Program-made: the position numbers and the translations under genes | Part shown: positions 11,343-23,756 of the stretch, piece by piece | How the letters are laid out: every line of letters begins with the position of its first letter | Position numbering within the stretch: the first letter of the stretch is position 1 | Notes under the pieces: generated by a model | The model's input: the letters and a program-made list of their open reading frames with translations, nothing else | What the model was told of the DNA's origin: nothing | Database searches by the model: none | Origin: Ooceraea biroi | Lineage: Eukaryota > Arthropoda > Insecta > Hymenoptera > Formicidae | Assembly: GCF_003672135.1 (NCBI RefSeq) | Contig: NC_039506.1 | Coordinates: forward strand, 5,766,001-5,830,000 | Length of the DNA stretch: 64,000 nt | Direction of reading: 5' to 3'

Positions 11343-14300
11343 ATTAACATATCTTATTACACGAATATATTTTTGTCGCTTGTAAATTCAGATTTAGTTT
11401 TAATAATGTTATTAATAACGAAATAGGGTAATTTTGTGTGATATCGGCTGAAACATTTTCCGTTGAATTTTATACCATGTCGATATTTACTTAAACACAC
11501 TTGCAATAATAACAGAATTGAAAATTGAAAATATTTGATATTGTTAAGATTCACAGAAATTCGAGTCAGAGTCATTATTACTACTAAAGATTTTCCCAAT
11601 CACTAGTGGATTTTTCCCCCTCAATGAAATCACTTTGCCACGGTGAAGGGACTCAACTGCAGCTAAGAATTCTCAACCTATCTACACAGTCTGTTTGCCG
11701 CAAATTTGCGCTAATTTATGCTCAAAAGTGTATGCTCAGTGCTTGACATACCCCCCTGTGTTCCTTATTTGTATCGTTAAAAGATATTCATAAATATGTT
11801 AAATACGAAACCAATTGTAAGAAAAGGACAAGGTTGCATTCGAATTCTCAGCCTCTTTCTTTGCATGATCTTTAGAATCGATCAAGGCCAAGAGATCTTT
11901 CCTCTCGCTTATCAAGCTCTTATGCGATGAAGGCGTGGCTATAAATTTCGTTGTGCACGAGCCAAGGTTATTGCATAAGCAATTACATCACGAAAATAGA
12001 GAGATCTAGTCTTCGAAATATCGCTCAATAAAAGACAATTAGACCACGTCTGCTTCGATGCAACGAGCTATATTTTATCGTATTTCATGTACCAGTTTTA
12101 TTAGCCATCAACTTAAAACCTGTCTTCTTTTTATGTTTGGTGCTTGCCGAATACTGCATGAACAACGTATGCATTTTTCGCAGTATCTCACGAACATTCG
12201 TGGAAGTTGAAGTGAAGTTGATGAAGACTGCGCCACCCTGATAGATGTTCCAGTTTCTGCTTCGTTAAGCGATCGCTTTTTGTTCCGCATCCGAGTCGTC
12301 GGGTACCGATATTCTATTCTTTTTCAGCATTCTTAAATGCACCGTTATGTCGATTAGATGAAGCAGTGCAATTTCACGAATAAAATATGAAAATTGTATG
12401 CGTTCATGGTACGAGGAAGCGCTTGCGGCTTTGTGTATATATTCCTTTGTTCGTAATGTGTTGTACAGAAGGATATCGTTGCGCACCCATTAGATAAGGC
12501 AGCGATATCATTTCATAAATGAATATCAAATAACGCGAATCACATCCGGGAGACACTAATCACGATTGCAGTTTACTACAGCCATGTCTAACATCATCAA
12601 CATTAGAAATTATTATTTATCATTACAATTTCACATTACATTAAATTGATTTATTTTTGCTTGTCTCGATTGAAAATACCAAAATAGTCTCTATCAAATG
12701 ATCAGTTTTCAGCTTAAAAGTTCTTTAAAATAATCACATTTACAATTGTTCTATAGATGTGCAGAATATTTAAGTCGATGAAAATATTTCAATTAGAGAA
12801 TTTTTATAATCGATTTACAATGAAATTAACAAAAATCTACATGTGATTTTTGTTATACATATATTAATTTAATATATACTAATTCATGTGTATCCAAACT
12901 CTATCTAATTGTTTTATAATTTGCAGAAAAGGCGTCGTTCTTAATTCAGCCTCCGATATCACTAGGCGAGAGAAAGTGTGCAATGACTGGAAAGTCCTGT
13001 ATAATAACAAAATAAATCACAGACACTTGGATTTCCATACTTGATTAAAAGAAATGATTCACTTTTATATCCTAGTGAATTTCATCAAAACATAAATAGA
13101 TCAATCTCTGCGTGTTATATGCTATTCATATAAAACCGGTATATCTAAATATTGAATATAAAAACTGAGGTTTCTTATACTTTGCCAAAGAGATAAAACA
13201 AAACGGTGAACGGTGAATGAATGGTATATCTGAGAATTTTGAATAAACTGGCTTTACATACGGTAATACAAAGAATATATTTCAGACGATAATGTTCAAA
13301 ATATTAATAAAATAATTTATCACCTAAATATAGGGTGAAATCAGCAAGTGGCAAACGATATCAATATTATCGAAGAGTTATATCAAAGAATTATTAACAA
13401 AATGTTTTTATCATCATTCTGTGAAGGTAGCCTGACAGATATAAAGATATATAAATCCGAACTGGACTTGTCTCACGATGCAAACATGTACATTCATTGA
13501 TCTTCTCAAAAATTAAAAGTCTCACTTTGATGTTAGTGATCATGATAATTTACAGTTTTCCCGGCGGAAGGCAGGATATATACTTGAACTATTAATCGGT
13601 AGTGCACATACGTACAATATGCACCAAGTTCGCGTGAGGCACGTCTATTAGACGAGCAACCATCTTGTTCGTGCATTAAAAACGCACATTAAAAACGGCA
13701 AATTAAACGTTAAGATCTGAGACTATCGCTAAGGAATAATCGCTACTCTGTTCGCGCGGATTCCCATTTCCGGATTATCTAATACGAGAAAGTAACGTTC
13801 CTCGGACGAATCGCGTCGATCGTGTGCCTAATTTCTCTCATTTTCCGCTGCGAATGTCGGACGCCTTCGGTTTCACTTGGCTTCACCGGCGAGGACGCGA
13901 TGATGCGTTTTACGAGAAGGCTGGAAACGAGTGCTCGAGAGCGAGGCAGATTCCGCGTCGAACGTTTTAGAAAGCGTCCGCGCGATTTCGGAGACGTTTT
14001 ATTTTGCGCAGCTCGCGCATCGATACACCTGTTACCCTCGTATCGCGGTTATCGAAGATGGATACAACATTCATTGGTATCTGATTGAACCTTAATCGAT
14101 GGCACTTAAGCTTTTTGCGTAGAAAGCATTGTTACTTCTGCGAACAACACAAAAGTGATCTCGTGTCACTTATGTAAAATCAAGATCAATTTCGCAGTAA
14201 TTCTATACAAAGATAATCTTATTTATCTCTCCGTTGTGACATCAAAAATAAGACCCCACGATTTTTAAAAAACGCATTATCGATATTCTTACAATATAAT

Positions 14301-15720
14301 TACTATAAAATTTAGTTGATAACTAAAAAATTCTGTTTGCTCTTCTCTACCATGGACAATTATCAAACTGGACACCATTGCCATTCATTCTCTATATGAC
14401 TGGAGACTGTTAAATTGACGAGTGTCACGAGGTATTATATTTGCGTGACAGTAATGATTAATTCAACGTTTGTCTAAGTGCGGTCAATAATGTTCAGGAC
14501 ACACGACGACGCCACCGTTACACGTGTCGTATAACGGTTTAATGAGAATTCTCGCCGTCAAGTGTGTACACTGAGAAGAAAAGCGAGATGCAAAATGTAG
14601 GCCGGATAAGCCGCGAAGTGTACAGGATGTCATGCAATTTTCCCGCGTTTCCTTTCAGCTGAGAACTCCTTCATTAACTCGAAGACAATCTTTTTGCAAC
14701 TTTTAACACTCTAATGTAAATACTTCTATAACTGATCTACTAATCTCATATTTTAAATTCTTTCAAAATTAATTGTGAATTAAACGAAAAATTATTTCGT
14801 TGCGCTTTACAAATCTAAAACACGAAACATGTAAGACACCCTATATGCACGAATTGAAACGTGTTTGAAATATTTAAAACCAATTAAAATTCGACCGACA
14901 TTACAGGTGTAGCCTTTGTCGAGCGACGTGTCTATTTATTCTATCACGACGCATTAAAGAAAGTGAGACAGACTTAAACTGTCTTACGCGCCATGCACGT
15001 GAAAAGAAAGTTACCGGTACTAGATTTCTATTGAACTATATTGATCGTTGCATCTTCTTTTGCGGTGGCAACAAGTGATTTAATGAATTTGGTTTAATGG
15101 ATACCTACTCTCCCATAGAACAAAAACGTTAAAACGGAACAGCGACAAAAAAGATCCGTAACTCTTTCTCATTATTTGCGCTACCGTGTTCTGTTAGCTC
15201 ATATTAACGTTTCATATTAACTTCCTATAGGAAAAACGCGTTTTATTTAAGACACGGTTCATGCTTTCCTTATAAAGTTATCCCGGTCTGTAATTGCAGC
15301 GAAAGTCAATGCACAATAATGCTATCGAAAATATAAAATGTAATGTCAACTTAAAAATTTAATATTTTTAAATTACTATAGATTTAATATTTTAAGGTTG
15401 CTCTATCTAACGTAATAGTATAATATAGTAACATTTTCATTTTTTTATTAAATAAAAAAGTAGAGATTAATATAAGTTAGATTTCTCTAGATTCGTGTCT
15501 CTAATTATTACGGCTTCTTTATATACATTTAGAGACGGAATTGATTGATTAAGTACATCTGATTAGCGCATTTATACATATTTCAGACATTCTCTTTTCT
15601 GCTAATTAACACTGTCTTCGACAGAGAAAGAATAACGTATGCATCATTAAAAATAAAATCCTAAGTCTTCCAGCGATAAATATCTATATCGATTATCGTT
15701 ATAATCGCGTTACAATTAAC
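11343..15720. other. Intronic or intergenic stretch, no supported gene
   Basis: AT-rich with short ORFs only. A weak pair of inverted ends at 14621-14845 (TACAGGATGTC...GACACCCTATA) may be a decayed TIR element. A GC-richer patch at 13740-14090 contains CpG words but no convincing coding frame. Confidence 0.5.
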
Positions 15721-15723
15721 AAT

Positions 15724-15780
15724 TTAAGCAAGCCTCTGGCGCTTCTCACATTCCTGAAAAGAATGCAATTGGTGCCTCAC
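15724..15780 (-). other. Read-through tail with alternative stop after the donor
   Basis: If the donor at 15780/15779 is not used, translation continues for 18 codons and ends ...ECEKRQRLA then TAA (15724-15726). Within this tail a TTTTCAG acceptor-like site stands only 27 nt from the donor, too short for a normal intron and a multiple of three. The tail may be an alternative C-terminus or simply retained intron. Confidence 0.45.
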
Positions 15781-18700
15781 CTTAGGCTTCTCGCGCTTTC
15801 TCCTGATGATGAGACCGTCGTTCTCTATGTAATCCGGCACGTCTTTTCTGTTACTGAAGTTGAATACCATCGTGTTGTTCTGCTGATTCCATGGTTTCGT
15901 GTCCCAGAGACCACCACCGCCGCCACCGCCACCGCCACCGCCACTCGCACTCGTCTTCTTCGTTGGCTGTATCTCGTCGGCGCTCTTCAAGCTCACCACT
16001 ACCTTAGTCGGCTGTTCGATACTCTTCACCCGATTGATCAGGTTCTTCTCAAGCTCGCGGTTGCTCAAATTCTGTTGCGGATGCTGCGCCTTCGTCGAGA
16101 CGAGCGGCCGTATGATGCCGATCTGCTTCTGCGGCGGCGAGAACTCGCTTTTCTGTTGACACTTGTTCGTTTTCGCCTCGTTGTTGCTCTGTGAATACGA
16201 TGTTGTTGTCGTCGCGGTCGTGATGGTAGGCACGGGCTTAATCAAACCCAAACTGCAGATTGCCCCGATCGGTTTGCTCTCAAACACGATTTGCTTCTCC
16301 TCGGGGTCTTCCCTGCTATCATCGAGCCTTTCCTCGCTCTCGGGTTCAAGCCTTTCTTGCGATCTGGATGTCGTCTCAGAGGATGTCACGTCGTTTGCTA
16401 CACCTGACAAGCTCGTTTTGCCACCGAGTTCCGTCTTTGTGCAGCGATCGTCCGTCTCTGGCGCACGCTCGTCCGCTGACTTCTGGCCATTTTGCTTCAT
16501 GCCCGGCAAGTAACTCTTCTCGCGCGTTGGTTCGTCACCAAAATTGAACTGCATCGTTGTACCGGCTCTGCCGATGTTGTCCAAGGCCATTTTAGAGATA
16601 CTCCTTGGCCCATCCACGACTTCCTTGTCGACTTCTTTGTCCTCGTCATCGCCGGGTGCAACGCGACTCGGCTTCGCTTCTTCTTTCCGTTCTGCGTTGG
16701 TGGACGGCTCTGGCAACCGCGTTTCTCGAGAACGTTCGATTTTCGTTTTCGGAAGCTCCTTTTCAGTCTGAGAACGAAGAGTTTTCGTGGAATCCGATTC
16801 CGCCTTTGAGGATTCTCGAACCGGGCTAGGTAGCGGTGGTTTGTGAAGCGGACTCGGGATCTGAATACGGGTCGAATCTTTGACGGGCGAAGAGGGACTT
16901 TGCGTACCCTTTAATGGCGACGGCGGACTCTGCAGCCTGGGCGACGAAACTCTCGGCGATACCACCGGCGTGATTGGTGGCGATTTGACGGCGATTTCCA
17001 GGTGCGAAGATTTTGCCGGTTTGGCAATCTGTGCCGGCGGTTCCGGGCTGTTCGCTGGCGAGAATTTCAGCTTGTAACACGTAGGTTCCGGTGACGGCGA
17101 TGGCGAATGCGATTTCTCGATCTGCTGGAACTTGCTGACCACCGACGAAACCGATTGCACGATCGAATCCGTGATCACGCCGTCCATGTGATACTCCTGC
17201 TTGCCATCCTGCGTCTCGATCAGCTCCGCCGTCGGTTTGTGCGGCAGGACGATCTTCTTGGGGGATCCGGGGATCCCGGGACGAGCCCCACCGTTGATGA
17301 AGGGCTTCGGTTGCACCGGCGGCTTCGACATCATCAGCTTCTTCTGATTTTGCGCCTTGAACGTGTCATTGATGGTCTTGAAAGTGGCAACCTTCGCGGC
17401 GACCTCGCCCTTAGGCTTCAGCTTCTTCGCGGAGACCTCGAAGATCCTCATCGTGGTCTTGACTAGATCCGGCGGCGGCCGCTCCGTCTCCGCCAGCACC
17501 GGCTTGATCCGCTTCGGTTTATTCACTGGTTTGGGTCGCTCGAGTTCACCGAGACGGCTCTCGATCTTTATAGACGTGCGATCCACGAGGATGATGTGAT
17601 CGTTGACCGGCTCTTGGCGTACGCCGTTCGTCGTCGGCCGCGCGAGCGGCGCCTGGCGCGTCTCGTCCGCCGTCGCGCTGTTGTACCTCATCAAAGTCTC
17701 GACGCTGCGCGCCCGCTTCATCGAGTCGTTACCCCGGCAAACGTTCCGGTACCTATCGGTCTTCGTGCCGACGACGCCGCCGCTCCCGCTGCTCGTGGAG
17801 TCGCCGCTTCGTTTCGTATACTTCCTGCTAGCGGTGGTTCTCTCGTGAGCGGATGCCTCGTCGTCGTCGCGATCCAGCAGATCCTCGAGGCTGGCCGCGC
17901 GCCGGAACCGTTGCACCGACGTGCGGCACTTGCTCGTCTCGCGCCGAGTGAGGTTAAGGTACTTGCTCTTGAGTCTATTCACGATCCCCGGTCCGTACTG
18001 CAGCTCCTCGGAACTGTCGCTCTCGGTAGCGTCGTCGCTGGACGCGCGGCTCGCTGGTACCGCGCGCGATTCCCTCAGCATCCTGAGCGGATTAGCCGCG
18101 CCGAACGGGACGCTGGCGTCCTTCCCGCGCGCGGTTCCGATGGCGCGAACTTCGTTGTGCTGTGGCGGTGCGCCGTCGTCGCCATCGCTCATCCTCGCGA
18201 CCGATCTCGCCGACTTGCCGTCCATCCTCGGCGCCGCGTCCTCGCTCTCGTCACCAGCCACGCAGTCCGACGATTTCCGCTCCGATGTGTCCGCGAACTT
18301 GGCCGGCGCGCCGTTCACATCCTCCGCGTCCATGCAGAGCGTCGCGTCCGCCTCGAGACGCATGTTGTGCGCGACTGACGGCGCGAAGTCGGCGGCTGTC
18401 GCGACTGCCCCGACGCTGGTGGCGCCACTGGTCGGCGGCCTTCTCGCGGGGTGCGACGGGGGGCAGGAGGGCAGCGACGCGCTTCCACCACCGACACCGA
18501 GGACCGCGACGGTGTCCTCGCTGCTGGTCGCTGTCGTCGAGCGTGCCGCGCGAAGCGCGCCGGTTACCGCGCGATGCTCCTGGGCCGCCCCGGCGTTCTG
18601 CTCGGCGAGGCCGTCCGCTGCGGTCGCGCACGCCGACGACGCGCCGATCACCGCGCTACGTAACTTTACGCTCGCGCCGTTGTTCGCGAGGACCTTGCTC

Positions 18701-18807
18701 TGCTGACGACGACGTTGTATCAGATCGCGCTTCCACTGCGGCACGTTGCTGTTGCCGTTCGTCTCGTTGCCGGCGTTCGCCGCCGCGTTGCTGCCGGTGG
18801 TAGCCAT
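15781..18807 (-). CDS. Taperin/phostensin-like protein, large first coding exon
   Basis: This single open exon encodes 1009 residues from an ATG at 18807 in context CCAATATGGCT. Residues 23-36 read PQWKRDLIQRRRQQ, the basic Trp-containing motif found at the N-terminus of the phostensin/taperin family, actin-associated regulators that target protein phosphatase 1. The middle is disordered, rich in Ser, Arg and acidic residues. A Pro/Ser segment around residues 555-690 has many SPxP and PxxP words of SH3-ligand type. Residues 979-984 (TMVFNF) resemble a PP1-binding RVxF-like site, and VPDYIENDG follows at 990-998. Just before these is a run of about eleven glycines. The frame runs on 18 codons to a TAA at 15724, but AAG|GTGAGG at 15781 is a good phase-0 donor, so the C-terminus is probably completed by downstream exons. 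The family call rests on motifs from memory. Confidence 0.8.
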
Positions 18808-19960
18808 ATTGGACGCGCGACGTCGGCAGCTCCGTTTCTCCCTCTCTTCCTCCCTCGCTCACTCGTGCTCCTTCTTGTCCCCGTCGTCGCCCGATCCCTG
18901 GTCGTCGTGGCTTCCTCGCGCGTCCCTCTAGACCGCGGGGACGCTCCTCTTCATCCTCTCGTTCACTGGCACGCGATTCCTACCGGGCGCGCACGATCGC
19001 CGGAAAATCGATGACCGCCGCGACACGCCACGAGCATACGGTCGAGCACGCGCGCGCGCACACGTACGATCCGGGCGAGAGTACCGAAGAGTACCGATTG
19101 TCGTTTCACCGTCCCGTTCCTCTCGAGGATACCTACATGCTTTCAGGATATCTAGCGGTGCGTCCCCTCGGTCGATCGCCACGAAAGGAATCCGCCGCCT
19201 CCAGGCGAAAATCGATCGCCTCTCACCCTACCTATCTCTGTCTTTATCCCGCGCCAAGCAAGAGCACACCGCCGTCGCGCTTCGCGGGAGCGTATCCGTC
19301 CACCCGCCGCTCTCGCGGCCACTCTACCGCGCGTTACCGCGGCTTGAGCCGCGCGAAGGATCGTACCCGTGCCGCGACGTATGGCTCCGTTCTCACGCGC
19401 GACTGCGACAGCGACCGACACGCACGGAGCGGATAACGGCGCGACACGATGGAGCCGCGTCGCGAACGTCCCGCGCGCGATCGAAACGCACGGCCGTCGC
19501 TCTCTACCGCGCGACGACTGGCACGCCGGGCCTCCCGGAGCAACGCGACTGCGGCGGCTCCGCGCGGGGCTCCCGGTCCGCTCTCGACGAAATCGAAAGT
19601 ATCCGGCCTGCCGTTCGTTCGCTCGCTCGCGCGCGCGTGCACGTGATCCCGCATACGCGAAGCCCTTCAACGAACGAAAGGCAAACGCGCTCGCCTGCCC
19701 CGCGACCCCGCCGCCGCCGTTCGCTGGAGATCAACCTCTCTCTCTCTCTCTCTCTCTGTTTCCCGCGCCCTTCTCCAGCGCTCTCGCTCTCTCCTTCTCT
19801 CCCATATCGGTCGACCCTCTCACGCGCGCTCCTCGTCGCTCACCCGTTCGCGTTCGACCGCACTGCACGCCGTGACTTTGCTTCGGTGAAGAGCGGAGGC
19901 GCTCGTATCGAATCCACGACCGCAGACGTCGGAATGTAGGGTTGTGCGAGGGTGAGACTG
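18808..19960 (-). promoter_or_regulatory. GC-rich 5' UTR and promoter region of the taperin-like gene
   Basis: Sequence upstream of the ATG becomes strongly GC- and CpG-rich, then falls abruptly to AT-rich DNA beyond about 20000. It contains a TC dinucleotide run (19736-19757) and overlapping Arg/Ser/Pro-rich ORFs on both strands, which are expected by chance at this composition. I see no TATA box. The transcription start cannot be placed from sequence alone. Confidence 0.55.
19736..19757. repeat. (TC)n microsatellite
   Basis: Uninterrupted CT/TC dinucleotide run in the GC-rich upstream region. On the minus strand it is a GA tract, a possible GAGA-factor-type site. Confidence 0.8.
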
Positions 19961-19981
19961 GTGAATTTGCGGATTGATTCC

Positions 19982-20016
19982 TCATCATTATCATCATCAT
20001 CATCATCATCATCATT
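19982..20016. repeat. (TCA)n trinucleotide repeat
   Basis: About eleven TCA/ATC units, with one TTA interruption near the left end. Confidence 0.85.
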
Positions 20017-20573
20017 GGCGACAGATATGAATTTCGATGCTTCTCAAGCATTTTTCTCTGCATTCTTGCGTCGTAACAGACTCGGACATCTGCTTGAAAC
20101 TCGCAGGATACTCGATGCCCTCGTAGGGAAAGTAAATCGGCGTGTAGAGCTTCCGTGTATTGGAATCACCGTCTTTCCGCCGTGATGGCGTAACAGCAAC
20201 GCCGTTGACTATATCTACCAAGTGAATCGGCTATATCTATATCGTCACACTAACCAAACCTGTTATTGACCAGAGCTTGTTATTGAGCAGGACTATAAGA
20301 TGTTCGAAAAAGTTTAGTATCGGAAGAAGAAAAGTTTACGTCCCGGGCTTTGCATAATCTAAATTAGCGCTTTACATGGAATGGAAACAAACACTAAGCG
20401 GGTGGCTTAGCTCGACTGGTGTACTGTTGTTTCAAAGTTACACAAGTCATAAATTTACAAGCAAAACCATTTGCTCCGCTCAGTAGCTGTAAAGCGCGTT
20501 ACCGTCGACGTCTCGCTCCCTGCCTGGCGTCAATTTCGTACTCCGTATGAGGCAATTGTCCGAGGGATGTTAA

Positions 20574-21756
20574 GGGGATGCTGGAGTTGCTAGTGAACTA
20601 TTTTTTCACTATAGCCATGGTAATTGCAGCTTCGAAAATTCTCTTTATTGCTTGTGCAGAATAAAAAATCCTTTTCCACAAATGAAGTACAGATAGAAAG
20701 AGAGCCCGCTCTACAGGACTTTATATTCAAAATGGAAAAAAGTTAGAAAAGACAAATGCAAGTTTTTAACTATTTTTTTACTATAGCGATGGTGATTGCA
20801 GCTTCGAAAATTCTCTTTATTGCTTGTGCAGAATAAAAAATCCTTTTCCACAAATGAAGTACAGATAGAAAGAGAGCCCGCTCTACAGGACTTTATATTC
20901 AAAATGGAAAAAAGTTAGAAAAGACAAATGCAAGTTTTTAACTATTTTTTTACTATAGCGATGGTGATTGCAGCTTCGAAAATTCTCTTTATTGCTTGTG
21001 CAGAATACAAAATCCTTTTCCACAAATGAAGTACAGATAGAAAGAGAGCCCGCTCTACAGGACTTTATATTCAAAATGGAAAAAAGTTAGAAAAGACAAA
21101 TGCAAGTTTTTAACTATTTTTTTACTATAGCGATGGTGATTGCAGCTTCGAAAATTCTCTTTATTGCTTGTGCAGAATAAAAAATCCTTTTCCACAAATG
21201 AAGTACAGATAGAAAGAGAGCCCGCTCTACAGGACTTTATATTCAAAATGGAAAAAAGTTAGAAAAGACAAATGCAAGTTTTTAACTATTTTTTTACTAT
21301 AGCGATGGTGATTGCAGCTTCGAAAATTCTCTTTATTGCTTGTGCAGAATACAAAATCCTTTTCCACAAATGAAGTACAGATAGAAGAGAGCCCGCTCTA
21401 CAGGACTTTATATTCAAAATGGAAAAAAGTTAGAAAAGACAAATGCAAGTTTTTAACTTTTTTTCACTATAGCGATGGTAATTGCAGTTTCGCAAATTCT
21501 CTTTATTGCTTGTGCAGAATAAAAAATCCTTTTTCACAAATGAAGTACAGATAGAAGAGAGCCCGCTCTACAGGACTTTATATTCAAAATGGAAAAAAGT
21601 TAGAAAAGACAAATGCAAGTTTTTAACTTTTTTCTTTTTATACTTCATTTGTGGAAAATGATTTTTTATTCTGCACAAGCAATAAAGAGAATTTTCGAAA
21701 CCGCAATTACCATCGCTATAGTGAAAAAATAGTTCACTAGCAGCTCCAGCATCCCC
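20574..21756. mobile_element. TTAA-flanked non-autonomous transposon made of 172-bp satellite units
   Basis: TTAA stands immediately outside both ends (20570-20573 and 21757-21760). Termini are inverted, GGGGATGCTGGAG...CTCCAGCATCCCC. The inverted arms extend about 115 bp (20574-20690 against 21643-21756) and include the start of the tandem unit. Between them are six head-to-tail units of 172 bp (the fifth is 170). No transposase is present. TTAA duplication points to the piggyBac or Kolobok superfamilies, and the ends alone do not decide between them. Confidence 0.9.
20601..21642. repeat. 172-bp tandem satellite, about six units
   Basis: The landmark TTCGAAAATTCTC recurs at 20631, 20803, 20975, 21147 and 21319, with a variant at 21489, giving spacings of 172, 172, 172, 172 and 170. 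Units differ by few substitutions. An A/C difference in AATAAAAAAT versus AATACAAAAT follows the pattern A, A, C, A, C, A. Units five and six share a 1 bp deletion in the AGAAAGAGAG stretch. Confidence 0.95.
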
Positions 21757-21838
21757 TTAAAGCCGCATATAATTATCGGTAAAAACGGTGAAAGGTTCTC
21801 GATGGCAACGCGATTATCTACGGTTGTTACATCGGTTA

Positions 21839-21857
21839 CCCCCCCCCCCCCCCCCCC
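21839..21857. repeat. Poly-C run of 19
   Basis: Uninterrupted C homopolymer on the plus strand, poly-G on the minus strand, followed by TCCTCGCG. It could form quadruplex or i-motif structures, and its length is liable to sequencing or assembly error. Confidence 0.85.
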
Positions 21858-22987
21858 TCCTCGCGTGATCCGATTCCCCGCGTTACCAGAGACTTTCACG
21901 CAACTCCTGGTCTTCTCGGTCTCGTTGCGCGGGGAAAACGCAACGACTGCCGTGATAACACGAGTACGATTACGCGCTCCGATATATTAAATAACATCGA
22001 GTCAAGAGTGTCGAGCATGCATTTACGAGATGTACGAATAGCGCTGAGCTTCATTAAAAAAAACCCTACGTTAACGTCTCGTTTAGTCCAAAGTCCGAGG
22101 AAATGTCCAAAGAGCTACGTTCGCAGACATCTCCCACTTACGTTGGAGACAACCATAAGACGGTTCATAATTCACAAAATGATAACATGGCTGAGGAATT
22201 CTGATTCTTATGTATTATTTAATTATGGATTGAAGTAACTCGGCAGAAAATTATCAGATGGAACAGATGTGTGTTGGTCGGTTATTTTTGCTCTCATGGT
22301 ACAGGAATCCCGCTAGATTCATTGCTCTCGACGTGATGTAAAAGTTGTCGTAAACCGCGAACGGTACACGCATTCTTTACGTTACGTCGCATCTTCGTAA
22401 ATCGTTTACGCCGCAACCGGGCACTTTCCGCATGCGCCGAGGTAAAATCATTTTGCGTAAAGAACTCATTAACGTGCATTTTGCCTCAGCCGGAACAAAA
22501 GGATCAACTGATTTTACATACAGAAAATGCAAAGACTGAAAAGTTCTGTTTTCGCGAAGTATATTCGATCTAAAAGCGTGCTGCACATCGAAAACGCCTC
22601 CGTTCGTCGTTCTGCTAGTTAGTGGAACGATTTCCATTACGTCACGAAGGTTTACGAAGATGTTACGCAAGGGAGCACATAAGTAGAAAATTAATTAGAT
22701 TTAATAGACTTTCGGAACGTGAAATACGCGCCAGGTAGTGGAAGATCGGACAATCACGTTGTGCATTGTTCTTTAATACCTTAATAGATTGATATCCCAG
22801 AACGGAGTTTTATACACTTTGTAAGATCTATCACGTGCACTGAGAAAAATATGGGTTGATTGTACCATCAAGACGTATACGATAGAATGGTTAAATTTTT
22901 ATTAAACCAAGCAGAATTTCTAGTTAGCATGATAGAACTGGATGTTTTATAACTAGAAGTTTTATAACTATAACTTTGATAGACCGT

Positions 22988-23087
22988 GGCTGTGTTTCCA
23001 AAATTCACTGCCAGCGCTGAAAAGCTATAGTGTACGTGACATAAACTATAGAGTTTCAGTACTGGCAGTGAATTTTGGAACACAGCC
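22988..23087. mobile_element. 100-bp hairpin element (foldback MITE)
   Basis: Two arms of about 43 bp are inverted copies (GGCTGTGTTTCCAAAATTCA... against ...TGAATTTTGGAACACAGCC) around a short spacer that itself lies between CTATAG and its complement. The arms differ at several positions. I could not define a target duplication. The compact full-length hairpin is typical of MITE-like repeats that occur in many copies. Confidence 0.75.
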
Positions 23088-23225
23088 TATATACTGTAAT
23101 CTGGTAATTCCTAAAGAAATTCTGATTCGTCCATTTTCCAACAGACAGACTGGTTGAACCTATCAGATTTCTAATTAATGCGGATTTCTTTTCAGTGCGC
23201 CTAACAAAATTCGGAAAATGAGCGG

Positions 23226-23756
23226 TTACGGAGTCTTTTCAAGATTATAACCTTGCTTGGTCTTCCCACTTCTGTTAAGAAAGTATCCTCGCGAGAGACT
23301 TGCTTGAAAAACTAGTAGCCTCGACGACAAGTTTCCATTTTCGAATGAAACGCTCTCGACGCGATTTGCGGTTTGCGTAAAATCCATACGTTCGCCGCAT
23401 CGACATGGGCTCCTGGTTTGTTTTTTAATTTTACGATGACCGAGTTTCGAGACTGCGATGCAACGTGTCCGGTTGCGGACGTGTTCGAAACTCGCGCGAG
23501 ACGACTGATCGCTGAAAAATCGTGCCGCTCCGCAAGGAGCACGATGCAAACATCGCGTCGCCGTTGGTCCGCGATGCGTACGGAACCAGTCTCGGATCGG
23601 AACCGGTTTGGAACTAGTTTCCTTCGGTTTTTCGGTCCCCTTGCCCCGGCCCGCGTGAGCTGCATGACCGGCGTCTGCGAACAGCACTCTGCGCCCGGAC
23701 TGCTCGGTGTAGTCGCGACGTGTCGTCGATGTTTGCAGATTCCCGCGTGAACGATC
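23226..23756 (+). promoter_or_regulatory. GC-rich 5' UTR/promoter of the Myb/SANT-like gene
   Basis: A GC-richer block directly precedes the start codon at 23757. Long ORFs on both strands here (for example minus 23312-23977) have random-looking composition. The block most likely contains the start site and leader, which is inference from position and composition. Confidence 0.45.

Noticed and set aside
14621..14845. Inverted ends TACAGGATGTC and GACACCCTATA
   Set aside because: Only about 11 bp of imperfect match and no further arm similarity. Too weak to call an element.
15763..18803. Many ORFs of 60-260 codons antisense to or overlapping the taperin-like exon
   Set aside because: Shadows of a GC-rich coding exon: Arg/Ser/Pro-rich composition, mutually overlapping, no motifs.
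20012..20221. Minus-strand frame with FPYEGIEYPASFKQ and CREKCL
   Set aside because: Protein-like in places, but it starts at TTG, runs from simple repeat DNA and has no clean splice sites or family match.
20400..20450. GGCTTAGCTCGACTGG, which resembles a tRNA A box
   Set aside because: No matching B box with GGTTCGA and no cloverleaf could be drawn.
20711..21246. Repeated 63-codon ORFs with nearly identical translations on the minus strand
   Set aside because: They recur once per 172 bp satellite unit and have no start context or motif. They are a by-product of the tandem repeat.
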